64,000 bases of DNA, taken from contig CBDFFZ010000015.1 of NCBI GenBank assembly GCA_965246905.1, positions 62,001-126,000 of the forward strand, in the 5' to 3' direction. The stretch comes from UBA1952 sp965246905 (GTDB lineage Bacteria > Bacteroidota > Bacteroidia > Chitinophagales > Chitinophagaceae). The number at the start of each line of letters is the position of its first letter. Within the stretch, counting starts at the first letter, position 1. Both the position numbers and the translations under genes were made by a program. Shown in pieces: positions 35,984-44,524 of the stretch. The notes under the pieces were generated by a model. It did no database searches. It was not told the origin of the DNA and was given only the letters and a program-made list of their open reading frames with translations.

Positions 35984-36049
35984 TGCCATAACATTTTACC
36001 AGGCAGGAAATCTACAGGCAATACAATTCTCACGGTAGGTGAAATACAA

Positions 36050-36078
36050 AAAAGCCCCGGGATTAACCGGGGCCTTTT
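36050..36078 (-). terminator. Terminator of the OmpA-family gene
   Basis: GCCCCGG/CCGGGGC stem with the loop GATTAA and a T-run (GCTTTTTTG) on the minus strand, 28 bases past the stop. Confidence 0.75.
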
Positions 36079-36105
36079 CAAGGAACACTAAAATAATTGT
36101 GCTAA

Positions 36106-37890
36106 TTAATCACGACGCAGGTTAGGGTGTGGCGGTGGCACATTGCTTGGACCTTCTTCACCTTCGTTGGCTGAGCGATACATTACTGCATCAGCGCTGC
36201 CAGTACCCTGGTAGTTGAAGATAAAGCGGTTGCGATCGATGTTATTCTTCTCGCTCATGTATTCAATGATTGCATTTACACGATCCCAGCTACGTTGCTG
36301 AGCGGCTTTGCTTTCGCTGCCGTTGCCCATGATTACCACACGGCAATCAGGATGAGCCTGCATCTGAGCAGCAAGCGTAGCAAGCTGAGCCTGCATGGCA
36401 GGTGTAATGCGTGAGCCTGAAGAGAACATGATAGAACCAGCGCTGATAGTAGTACTGCAAGAGCCAACTACACCTTCTTTACAGTTACATGGGCACTTAC
36501 CAACACCATCAGCATCTACTGGCTGGCATTCTGTTGGAGTGATCAGTTGCTTATCACGGTCATCAGGTACACCGTCACCATCTGTATCCATTGGGCAACC
36601 ATGTGCGTCAACAGCTACACCAGCGGGGGTGCCGGGGCATTTATCAAGTTGATCAGCAATGCCATCGCCATCTGTATCCGTAAGAACAGGATCAGGAAGC
36701 ACCATGTGGCGCGGAGCACCAAGCTCACCGTAGCTGTAATCAAGTGGATTAAGCCAGTAAAGTGGCTCAACGTTACGGCTTCCGCCACCTACGTTAAAGT
36801 TCAGGCCAAGAGAGAAATAATTGATACCATCCTTGTTCTGTGAAGGAACCTGGCCGGTTTTATTTGTGCCTTCATCCCAGCGCTGACCGTCGAGCAGATC
36901 CTCGTTGGTAGTTGGGAAGAACGTAACGCGATCTTCAGCTGCGAGGTTGATGCGCTTGCTGAGGCGGAACTGGATACCTCCACCAAAAGAAGCAGCAAAA
37001 GAGAGCTTCTTCGTTTTAAAGATGCCAGGGCGGCGTGCATCATCGGAGCCGCCGTTAGCGCCTTTATCACGATCGGATTCCGCGCTGGTCTCATAGCTGT
37101 CATCCAAAAGATCTTTAAGCGCCTTTTTGATTTCACGACGGTTACCATGACGGAAAGCGTCAGGGTTCGCCGCATTCTGGTCAGCAATAAATTGAGTAAA
37201 ATCATAAGCGGCACCACCTTTGGCATCGTTTGTAGCATTTACCCAAGTTTGGTAAGCATTGCCTGCAAAACCGACAAATATATACGGATCGATCTTGGTG
37301 CGTGTTTTATGGAAAAGCAGGTTACCAAGAGAGGCAACCGCATCCAGATTCAGCTGGTGCATTTCCGTCTTATAGTTGTAGAAAACGCTTCCGCTGCGGT
37401 TGACATTAGGATCCAAATAATTAGCATTAGGATTCCGTTCGCCATTCCAAACCGGATTAACATTAAAGCCGGTTGAATACTGGAAGCCCAGGCCCTTGCC
37501 GATACCGTAATTGTAATCGAGGCGAAGGGACATTATGTAACCGAGTGCTTTGCGAATATGCGCACCAAAGCCGTAGCCGCCTTTCTGCCAGAGATTAAGG
37601 CTGGGAACATCACCGGAGATATTCACCATTCCGAAACTTACACCGAGCTCCCACATATTACGTGGCTTCGCAGGGAAGTTATATTGATGGTTAAGGAACT
37701 TGCGGTGCTGATTCATGCGACCGCCGGGCACATAGCTTGTATCCAGCACATCATAGCTATCGCCGCGATAGGTCATATCGCGCGTGCCATAACTGGCGCT
37801 GCCTGTTGTGGTCTGGCTTTCCTGTGCCATAGCTGGCAACGCAATAGCTGCGCATAAGCCTGCTAATAGTAGGTACTTTTTGTGGACCAT
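36106..37890 (-). CDS. OmpA-family outer-membrane protein with thrombospondin type 3 repeats
   Basis: 594 residues. Signal peptide (MVHKKYLLLAGLCAAIALPA, cleavage after MAQ), then an outer-membrane beta-barrel region (about 50-390; WELGVSFGMVNISGD, LRLDYNYGIGKGLGF, SFGGGIQFRLSKR). Next come two Ca-binding thrombospondin type 3 repeats (DTDGDGIADQLDKCPGTPAG, DTDGDGVPDDRDK), and a C-terminal OmpA peptidoglycan-binding domain (MGNGSESKAAQQRSWDRVNA). These proteins link the outer membrane to the wall and are usually abundant, which agrees with the strong promoter upstream. Confidence 0.93.
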   Translation of the reverse strand: MVHKKYLLLAGLCAAIALPAMAQESQTTTGSASYGTRDMTYRGDSYDVLDTSYVPGGRMNQHRKFLNHQYNFPAKPRNMWELGVSFGMVNISGDVPSLNLWQKGGYGFGAHIRKALGYIMSLRLDYNYGIGKGLGFQYSTGFNVNPVWNGERNPNANYLDPNVNRSGSVFYNYKTEMHQLNLDAVASLGNLLFHKTRTKIDPYIFVGFAGNAYQTWVNATNDAKGGAAYDFTQFIADQNAANPDAFRHGNRREIKKALKDLLDDSYETSAESDRDKGANGGSDDARRPGIFKTKKLSFAASFGGGIQFRLSKRINLAAEDRVTFFPTTNEDLLDGQRWDEGTNKTGQVPSQNKDGINYFSLGLNFNVGGGSRNVEPLYWLNPLDYSYGELGAPRHMVLPDPVLTDTDGDGIADQLDKCPGTPAGVAVDAHGCPMDTDGDGVPDDRDKQLITPTECQPVDADGVGKCPCNCKEGVVGSCSTTISAGSIMFSSGSRITPAMQAQLATLAAQMQAHPDCRVVIMGNGSESKAAQQRSWDRVNAIIEYMSEKNNIDRNRFIFNYQGTGSADAVMYRSANEGEEGPSNVPPPHPNLRRD

Positions 37891-37940
37891 GATAAAATTG
37901 ATTTGTATTACTTATTTTGGTTAAAATGACTCAGATGCGG

Positions 37941-37972
37941 CAAAGGTATAGTAACGATCCCGAATAACAAAA
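37941..37972 (-). promoter_or_regulatory. Strong promoter of the OmpA-family gene
   Basis: On the minus strand TTTTG, a 19-base spacer and TACCTTTG give the best match in the window to the Bacteroidota promoter consensus. The leader to the ATG is about 50 bases and AT-rich, typical of highly expressed genes in this phylum. Confidence 0.75.
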
Positions 37973-38090
37973 GCACAACACGCTTTTATTTTGTGGTTCT
38001 AACTTACAACTGTCAATTACCATGCCAAACTCACCTTTTTAAAAAAATAGTTCCCCAAAAAAAATCCTTCCTTACCTTTCGGTTCCATCT

Positions 38091-39056
38091 ATGCAATCAG
38101 TTCAACAATTGATAGGTCCTGAACTTTCGCTGTTTGAGCAAAAGTTTGCAGCAAGTGTAAAAGGTTCTAATCCCTTGCTGGATCGTATCCTCCGGTTTAT
38201 TATTCGCCGCAAAGGCAAGCAGATGCGACCAATGTTTGTGCTGCTCTCTGCAAAAATTGCCGGTGGTGCCATTACCGAACCCACCTACCGCGCCGCATCG
38301 CTTATCGAATTGCTACATACCGCTACCCTTGTACATGATGATGTGGTGGATAATTCCATGGTTCGTAGAAATTTTTTCTCGGTAAATGCCTTGTGGAAAA
38401 ATAAAATAGCTGTGCTTGTAGGTGATTATCTGCTATCAAAAGGTCTGCTGCTATCGGTAGAGCACGGTGATTTTCAAATTCTCAGGATCACCTCCCGCGC
38501 TGTAAAAGAAATGAGCGAAGGCGAGCTCCTGCAGATGGAGAAAGCCCGTAAGCTGGATATTACCGAAGAGATTTATTTCGAGATTATTCGTGCCAAGACC
38601 GCCAGTCTGCTTTCTGCAGCCTGCGCAGCCGGAGCCTTTGCAGCTACCAACAGCGAGGAAGCCGCCGCCCATTTCCGCATATTCGGCGAGAAGGTGGGCA
38701 TTGCCTTCCAGATAAAGGACGATCTTTTTGATTACGGGCAGGATCAGATTGGTAAGCCCACCGGCATCGATATTAAGGAAAAGAAAATGACGCTCCCGCT
38801 AATCTATACACTTCAAAAAACCGATAAGGCAACACGCCGCAGGATCATCTACATTGTAAAGAATCAAAGTACCGACCGTAAGAAAGTAGCGGAGGTCATT
38901 GCAATTGTCCAGGCTTCAGGCGGTATAGAATATGCCCGCGAAAAAATGCAGGCTTACCGGAAAGAGGCAATTGATCTGCTGCACCAATATCCCGATACAC
39001 CTGCAAGGCAGGCAATGGAAGAACTCGTCGATTATGCAATCGACCGGAACTATTGA
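38091..39056 (+). CDS. All-trans polyprenyl diphosphate synthase (IspB/IspA family)
   Basis: Class I prenyltransferase that chains isopentenyl diphosphate onto allylic diphosphates, here most likely to make the menaquinone side chain. 321 residues. First Asp-rich motif in LVHDDVVDNSMVRRN (about 82-96), GDYLLSKGLLL, the EMSEGELLQ helix and the second motif in FQIKDDLFDYGQD (about 218-230). The residues that fix chain length cannot be judged safely by eye. A TACCTTTC box lies 10 bases before the ATG. Confidence 0.93.
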   Translation: MQSVQQLIGPELSLFEQKFAASVKGSNPLLDRILRFIIRRKGKQMRPMFVLLSAKIAGGAITEPTYRAASLIELLHTATLVHDDVVDNSMVRRNFFSVNALWKNKIAVLVGDYLLSKGLLLSVEHGDFQILRITSRAVKEMSEGELLQMEKARKLDITEEIYFEIIRAKTASLLSAACAAGAFAATNSEEAAAHFRIFGEKVGIAFQIKDDLFDYGQDQIGKPTGIDIKEKKMTLPLIYTLQKTDKATRRRIIYIVKNQSTDRKKVAEVIAIVQASGGIEYAREKMQAYRKEAIDLLHQYPDTPARQAMEELVDYAIDRNY

Positions 39057-39088
39057 CCTTCTTTTTGCCCTTAGCTGAAGGAATTCTA

Positions 39089-39145
39089 TTGAGCATCCGT
39101 TGCGTCGCACGCTTGTACTGTTCCTGCACTATTCAGCTTTTACTA
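39089..39145. repeat. Dispersed degenerate element, copy D
   Basis: Contains GAGCATCCGTTGCGTCGCAC and, later, CTATTCAGCTTTT, which match 61998-62055 and more distantly 4119-4200 and 26948-27030. It lies between the polyprenyl synthase and pbpC genes. Confidence 0.5.
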
Positions 39146-39278
39146 TTCGCTGAGTTGTCTGAAGGGGGATTTTTATGCTTGTTATGATTTTACTGATTCC
39201 GGTTTAAGCTTCATTCCAATAAAAAATCCGCGCATAAAAGATTCCTCCCAGCTTTACTTTGCAGCACTTTAAACCTTC

Positions 39279-41606
39279 ATGCCTTTCCGGTTTCCGAAAC
39301 AAAAAATTTGCCGCATTGCCTGGCGCGCGCTCCAAGTGCTTTGCTGGTCCGTTATTGGCTTCATACTACTCGATTGCCTTTTCCCTATAAATGCAGACCT
39401 TGATTTTGCTCCCCTCATCCGCAACCGCGACAGTACGGTAGCCCACGCCTTTCTTACCAGAGACCAGCAATGGCGCTTCCGTACAGAACTTGCAGAGATC
39501 ACCCCGGAGTTACGGCAGGCCATCATTTTTAAAGAAGACCAGCACTTTTACCGGCATCCGGGCATTAATCCTCTAGCCATTGGACGGGCGGTGTTCAACA
39601 ATATTTTTCACCTCCGGCGCACCTCCGGCGCGTCCACCATTACGATGCAGGTGGCACGGCTCCTTTCCCCTAAAAAACGCACCTATATTAATAAACTGGT
39701 GGAGATGTTTCGCGCAGTGCAATTAGAAATGCACAGCACCAAAGATGAGATCCTGCAGCTTTACCTCAATTTAGTGCCATACGGCTCGAATATACAGGGC
39801 GTTAAAGCGGCTTCATTGCTGTATTTCAATAAATCCCCCGATCAGCTTTCGCTTGCCGAACTTACGGCGCTGAGCATTATCCCCAACAGGCCCAACTCGC
39901 TGGTGATGGGCCGCGATAATTCACGGATCGTTGCCGAGCGCAATAAATGGCTGATGCGTTTTAGCGCGGCCCGGATTTTCCCGGAGCAGACTATAAAAGA
40001 TGCGCTTGCCGAGCCGCTTACAGCTACCCGCCGCGCTGCCCCGGATGACATTCCGCAATTAGCCTGGCGGCTGCGCAGCACTTTCCCTGCCTCCTTAGAT
40101 ATTCAGAGTACAATCGATAGCCGGGTACAGCAAAAGGCGGAGCAGATCACCACCAATTATATAGCCGCGCTCAAGCTCCAGAATGTGTACAATGCCTCGG
40201 TGCTTGTAGTGGATAATCAAACACATGAAGTGCTTGTATATATTGGCTCGCCGGATTTTAAGGACCGTGCGCACCAGGGCCAGGTAGATGGCGTGAAAGC
40301 ACTCCGCTCGCCGGGCAGCACGCTCAAGCCGTTCCTCTACGGCCTCGCCTACGATGCCGGAGTTACGACACCGCAAACGGTAATTGCAGATGTGCCCATT
40401 AACCTCGCCGGCTACACCCCGGAAAATTATGACCTGCAATTCCGCGGCAATGTAACGGCCAACGATGCACTGCGCCAGTCGCTTAATATTCCGGCTGTGA
40501 AAACATTACAGGCATTAGGCGTGCCGAAGTTCACGAAAAGCCTTAGCGCGGCCGGATTTTACTCTGTATGGCAACAGCGCAGGAAGGTAGGCTTATCCAT
40601 GATCCTCGGTGGTGTTACGGTACGACTGCAGGAGCTGGTGGCGCTATTTTCTGCTTTTGCAAACGGCGGTGCTTTTCATCCGCTACGGTGGTCGGGCGCT
40701 ATGCCTAAAGACACCACCAAAGGTTTTGCCGTGCTTTCGCCTTCGGCAGATTATATGGTGTGCAAAACGCTCTGCGAGCTTTCCCGTCCAGACCTGCCCG
40801 GCGGGTTTGATCTTGCCCGCAATGTGCCGCATATTGCCTGGAAAACGGGTACTTCCTATGGTCGCAAAGATGCGTGGAGCATTGGCTTCAACAGCCATTA
40901 TACAATCGGCGTATGGCTGGGCAATTTTAATGGTAAAGGCATTACCTCATTAAGCGGCGCGGCAACAGCAACACCTTTATTATTTGAGCTGTTCAACACT
41001 ATAGACCGGAGCATGGGCGCCGAATGGCTGGTGGCTCCGGGGGCGCTGGCCACGCGTTTTGTATGCAAAGAAACAGGCAAAGTGCCGGCGGATTTCTGTA
41101 CGGATCAGGTGATGGATTATTATATTCCCGGCATCTCCTCCAGCGCGCGCTGCGATCATCAGCGGGAGGTTTGGGTATCTGCGGATGGCACTTTTTCCTA
41201 TTGTACTACCTGCCTCCCGGCTTCCGGCTATGCTACCAAAACCTACCCGAATATACTGCCGGAGCTCGCTGCCTTTTATGACAGTAAGAATATCTCTTAC
41301 CCTAAAATACCGCCGCATAACCCGGCCTGCACGCGCACCTTCGACGGGCAGCCGCCGGTGATCACCACGCTGCAAAACGGCATGACCTACCTTATTTTAG
41401 ACCGGGACAAGCAGCAGCTACAGCTTGGCTGCAACACGGCCAATGATGTGCAGCAGGTGTATTGGTATGTGAATGATCAGTTTTTCGCATCGGCCAGGCG
41501 TGGCGAGAAGCTCCTCTTCAAACCCTCAATGCCCGTCATCAAAATATCGTGCACGGATGACAAAGGGCGTGTGGCGGATATTGTCGTGAAGGTGCGGTTT
41601 CTTTAA
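39279..41606 (+). CDS. pbpC: Penicillin-binding protein 1C
   Basis: Bifunctional class A PBP that polymerises and cross-links peptidoglycan at the inner membrane. 775 residues. N-terminal membrane anchor (about 17-35), GT51 domain with IFKEDQHFYRHPG and TSGASTITMQVARL, transpeptidase domain with SPGSTLKPFLY (SxxK serine), SxN-type motif region and AWKTGTSYG (KTG), then the C-terminal BiPBP_C domain (from about residue 685) with several cysteines. No alpha-2-macroglobulin gene, the frequent partner of pbpC, is adjacent in the window. Confidence 0.96.
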   Translation: MPFRFPKQKICRIAWRALQVLCWSVIGFILLDCLFPINADLDFAPLIRNRDSTVAHAFLTRDQQWRFRTELAEITPELRQAIIFKEDQHFYRHPGINPLAIGRAVFNNIFHLRRTSGASTITMQVARLLSPKKRTYINKLVEMFRAVQLEMHSTKDEILQLYLNLVPYGSNIQGVKAASLLYFNKSPDQLSLAELTALSIIPNRPNSLVMGRDNSRIVAERNKWLMRFSAARIFPEQTIKDALAEPLTATRRAAPDDIPQLAWRLRSTFPASLDIQSTIDSRVQQKAEQITTNYIAALKLQNVYNASVLVVDNQTHEVLVYIGSPDFKDRAHQGQVDGVKALRSPGSTLKPFLYGLAYDAGVTTPQTVIADVPINLAGYTPENYDLQFRGNVTANDALRQSLNIPAVKTLQALGVPKFTKSLSAAGFYSVWQQRRKVGLSMILGGVTVRLQELVALFSAFANGGAFHPLRWSGAMPKDTTKGFAVLSPSADYMVCKTLCELSRPDLPGGFDLARNVPHIAWKTGTSYGRKDAWSIGFNSHYTIGVWLGNFNGKGITSLSGAATATPLLFELFNTIDRSMGAEWLVAPGALATRFVCKETGKVPADFCTDQVMDYYIPGISSSARCDHQREVWVSADGTFSYCTTCLPASGYATKTYPNILPELAAFYDSKNISYPKIPPHNPACTRTFDGQPPVITTLQNGMTYLILDRDKQQLQLGCNTANDVQQVYWYVNDQFFASARRGEKLLFKPSMPVIKISCTDDKGRVADIVVKVRFL

Positions 41607-41682
41607 GAATAGCAGAACGTTAGGAAAAACCTCTTTAACTATTCTTCTTGTAAAACCCGAAATGACAGGCATACAACGGGCA

Positions 41683-41719
41683 ATGGCAGCAAGCAATCAC
41701 GTTGATTACTTGCTGCCAT
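41683..41719. repeat. Long hairpin, 17-bp arms (16/17), loop CGT
   Basis: ATGGCAGCAAGCAATCA and its near-complement around a 3-base loop, in the convergent gap between pbpC and the FadN-like gene. It has no T-run, so termination is uncertain; a second weaker palindromic stretch (AGCTTAATAAAAGCTT) follows at about 41731-41746. Confidence 0.6.
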
Positions 41720-41782
41720 GCAGGCTTTCCGAGCTTAATAAAAGCTTCGGGCCTCTCCGAAGGGCTCGAAGCCTGATTATGC

Positions 41783-44335
41783 TTAGTTTCGTAAGGGATT
41801 CCCCGTCTGTAAAATGCTCTGCAGGCGCTCTAATGTTTTCCGCTGTCCGCTTAAACTCAGAAAAGCTTCCCGCTCAAGATCCAGCAGGTACTGCTCGCTT
41901 ACCAGCGTTGGCTGGCTCAGATCGCCGCCGCACATTACATAGGCCAGCTTCTCAGCAATGAATTTATCGTAGTCGGAAATGTAATTGCCCATGCGCATAC
42001 CGTGCAATCCTGCAACGAGCGGCCCCAAGCCTGCCCTGCCCTGTACTTTGATATTGGTACGCTGCACCGGCTGTGTATAACCCTGCTCATGCAATAAAAG
42101 CACTTTTCGCTTCGCATCGGCCACCCGGCGGTCAGGGTTCATGGATATGGAATCGATGCCCTTGCGCAGAATGCTCATCTCATAGGCTTCATGCGCCGAT
42201 GTGGCCACTTTTGCCGTACCTACATTGATGAATAATTGCTGCAGGTAATTCAGCTCGATGTCTTCTTTGATATTACGGTCGGCTGCGCGCAATGCCAGCT
42301 CTTTTGTACCGCCGCCGCCCGGAATGAGGCCAACCCCAACTTCCACCAGGCCGATGTAGGTTTCTGCCGCTGCCTGCACCGCATCGGCATGAAGGCACAT
42401 TTCGCAACCGCCGCCGAGTGCCATGCCATGTGGGGCTACTACTACCGGCACGCTGCTGTAGCGCAGGCGCATGGTGGCATTCTGGAATTGGCGCACTGCA
42501 AAATCCAGCTCGTCATATTCCTGCTCTGCAGCAAACATAAAGATGAGCCCTACATTCGCCCCGGCGCTAAACTTATCGCTGCCATTGGCAATCACTAGGC
42601 CCTTATATTTTTCTTCCGCAATAGCCACAGCGCGCATTACGCCTTCGAGCACCTCGCCGCCAATGGTATTCATCTTTGTATTCCAGCTCAGCGCCACTAC
42701 ATCATCACCAATATCCACGAGCTTGCAGGCGCTGTTCTTCCACACGATCTTTTCATCAAGATGCTCAAGGATTATGTAGGATGCCGCACCCGGAATAGTC
42801 TTATAGGTTTTGGATGGAATATCGTAGTACTTCCGCTGTCCGCCTTCCGTTTTATAGAAAGTCTTATTGCCTGCATCCAGCATTTCCTGTACCCAGGGCG
42901 CCGTTTTAATTCCGGCTGCAGTCATCTTCTCCAGGACCTTTGCAACGCCCAGCGCATCCCAGCTTTCAAAAGCGCCGATTTCCCAGCCGAAGCCCGCTTT
43001 CAGGGCATCATCGATCTTGTAAAGCTCATCCGTTATTTCAGGGATGCGGTAAGAAATGTAGGAGAAGAGCAGGTGGTGGAAGAGCTTGTAAAATTCCCCC
43101 GCCTTATCAGTGCCGCTGTACAAGGCTTTCAGCCGTTGCCGCAAATCTTCGATAGGCTTAGCAGCTTCGAGTGTTGCAAATTTTGATTTCTGCTTCGGGC
43201 CGTACTCCATCGTCTGGAGGTTCAGCGTAAGGATCTCAGATTTTGCGCTGCCGCCGATGGGCGCCGTCTTCTTTTCATCGCCGCGGGCTTCAGGAGATGC
43301 AGTGAAGGTTGCATTGCCTGTGTTGCCCCCATCCCTTTGCGCTTCGCGCGTGCCGCTTTCCGGCATCTCCGAAGGGGAAGGGGGGAGTTGGGGGCTAACA
43401 GGGACCTTCATCTTCTTATAGAAGCCCTGCCCGGTTTTATCACCCAGCCACTTGTTCTCCACCATTTTTTCCAAGAACGGCGGCAGCTTAAATAATTCCA
43501 GCGCTTCATCGTCTGGCACATTTGCTACCAGGCCTTTTGCCACCATCACCAACGTATCCAGGCCTACCACATCGCCGGTACGGAAGGTGGCGGATTTGGG
43601 GCGGCCCATTACCGGCCCGGTAAGCGTATCTACCTCATCAACATTGAGCCCCAATTGCTGCATAGCATGGAATACGGCCATGAAGCCGAAAACGCCTACC
43701 CGGTTGGCTATAAAAGCCGGTGTGTCCTTACCAAGCACGGTAGTCTTGCCCAGGAAACGGTCGCCGTAATCCATGAGAAATTCAATGACCTCCGGTTTGG
43801 TATTGGGGGCAGGAATGATCTCTAACAATCTTAAATAACGTGGCGGGTTAAAGAAGTGCGTACCGCAGAAATGCTGCTGAAAATCTTCACTGCGCCCCTC
43901 GCTCATCAGGTGGATAGGAATGCCTGAAGTGTTGGATGTGATAAGTGTGCCCGGCCGGCGGTATTTCTCGATCTGCTCAAATACTTTTTGCTTGATGCCC
44001 AGGTTTTCAATAACCACTTCAATGATCCAGTCGGCGCCGGCAATTTTATGCAGGTCATCTTCAAGGTTTCCGGTAGAGATACGATCAGCCACATCTTTGG
44101 TAAACACGGCGCTGGGCTTGCTTTTCAGGGTGGCTGCAAGCGCGTCATTTACAATCCTGTTGCGTACCGCTTTACTTTCCAGCGTAAGGCCTTTAGCCTT
44201 CTCCGCGTCGTTGGGCTCTTTAGGCACAATATCCAGCAGCAATACTTTCAGGCCGATGCCTGCAAAATGCGCGGCAATGCGCGAGCCCATAACACCAGAG
44301 CCAACAACTGCCACGGAACGAATAGAACGATTCAT
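41783..44335 (-). CDS. 3-hydroxyacyl-CoA dehydrogenase/enoyl-CoA hydratase, FadN-like
   Basis: 850 residues with the dehydrogenase first and the hydratase last, the order of Bacillus FadN rather than FadB. Dehydrogenase (about 1-310): NAD motif VAVVGSGVMGSRIAAHF and GTHFFNPPRYLRLLEI. Its second part continues to about residue 500. The hydratase/crotonase (about 530-730) has FSAGANVGLIFMFA and APHGMALGGGCEMCLHAD with GLIPGGGGTKE. The start is ATG 44335 (MNRSIRSVAVVG); an in-frame extension to 44437 is encoded by the upstream inverted repeat. Residues about 310-365 are a Pro/Gly/Ser-rich insert absent from relatives, partly encoded by a GC-rich palindrome. The thiolase and acyl-CoA dehydrogenase genes that often follow are missing. 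Confidence 0.92.
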   Translation of the reverse strand: MNRSIRSVAVVGSGVMGSRIAAHFAGIGLKVLLLDIVPKEPNDAEKAKGLTLESKAVRNRIVNDALAATLKSKPSAVFTKDVADRISTGNLEDDLHKIAGADWIIEVVIENLGIKQKVFEQIEKYRRPGTLITSNTSGIPIHLMSEGRSEDFQQHFCGTHFFNPPRYLRLLEIIPAPNTKPEVIEFLMDYGDRFLGKTTVLGKDTPAFIANRVGVFGFMAVFHAMQQLGLNVDEVDTLTGPVMGRPKSATFRTGDVVGLDTLVMVAKGLVANVPDDEALELFKLPPFLEKMVENKWLGDKTGQGFYKKMKVPVSPQLPPSPSEMPESGTREAQRDGGNTGNATFTASPEARGDEKKTAPIGGSAKSEILTLNLQTMEYGPKQKSKFATLEAAKPIEDLRQRLKALYSGTDKAGEFYKLFHHLLFSYISYRIPEITDELYKIDDALKAGFGWEIGAFESWDALGVAKVLEKMTAAGIKTAPWVQEMLDAGNKTFYKTEGGQRKYYDIPSKTYKTIPGAASYIILEHLDEKIVWKNSACKLVDIGDDVVALSWNTKMNTIGGEVLEGVMRAVAIAEEKYKGLVIANGSDKFSAGANVGLIFMFAAEQEYDELDFAVRQFQNATMRLRYSSVPVVVAPHGMALGGGCEMCLHADAVQAAAETYIGLVEVGVGLIPGGGGTKELALRAADRNIKEDIELNYLQQLFINVGTAKVATSAHEAYEMSILRKGIDSISMNPDRRVADAKRKVLLLHEQGYTQPVQRTNIKVQGRAGLGPLVAGLHGMRMGNYISDYDKFIAEKLAYVMCGGDLSQPTLVSEQYLLDLEREAFLSLSGQRKTLERLQSILQTGNPLRN
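43325..43402. repeat. GC-rich palindromic insert inside the FadN-like gene
   Basis: GCCCCCATCCC at the left and GGGGGGAGTTGGGGGC at the right form the outer arms; TGCCG-CTTTC-CGGCA is a perfect inner hairpin. On the coding strand it carries CCCCTTCCCC-like and GGGATGGGGGC words also present in the valS insert at 8257-8303. It encodes part of an extra loop in the protein and keeps the frame. Confidence 0.65.
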
Positions 44336-44368
44336 AAGAGGGGGAATGATTTTATGCACACAATTTAG

Positions 44369-44524
44369 GCTATTCCGGATTTCGGAAACCGGATTCCGGA
44401 TTTTAAAATTTATCGGGGGGGAAATATAGTATTCCAAAGAAGGATGTTCTGTCAGTGAAGCCGGCTACCAATCCGCATTAGCATTCGGGCAATCCGAAAT
44501 CCGGTTTCCGAAATCCGGAATAGC
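44369..44524. repeat. Long inverted repeat, 32-bp arms (31/32)
   Basis: Left arm 44369-44400 (GCTATTCCGGATTTCGGAAA...) and right arm 44493-44524 are complementary with one mismatch, around a 92-base loop. The right arm ends on the base before the murF-alr stop codon. Its ATCCGAA/ATTTCGG units recur as heptamer tandem repeats in the OstA-like gene (58103-58234). Confidence 0.85.

Noticed and set aside
44336..44437. N-terminal extension of the FadN-like protein by 34 residues
   Set aside because: It is encoded by the left arm of the inverted repeat; the family start is at the NAD-binding strand after ATG 44335.
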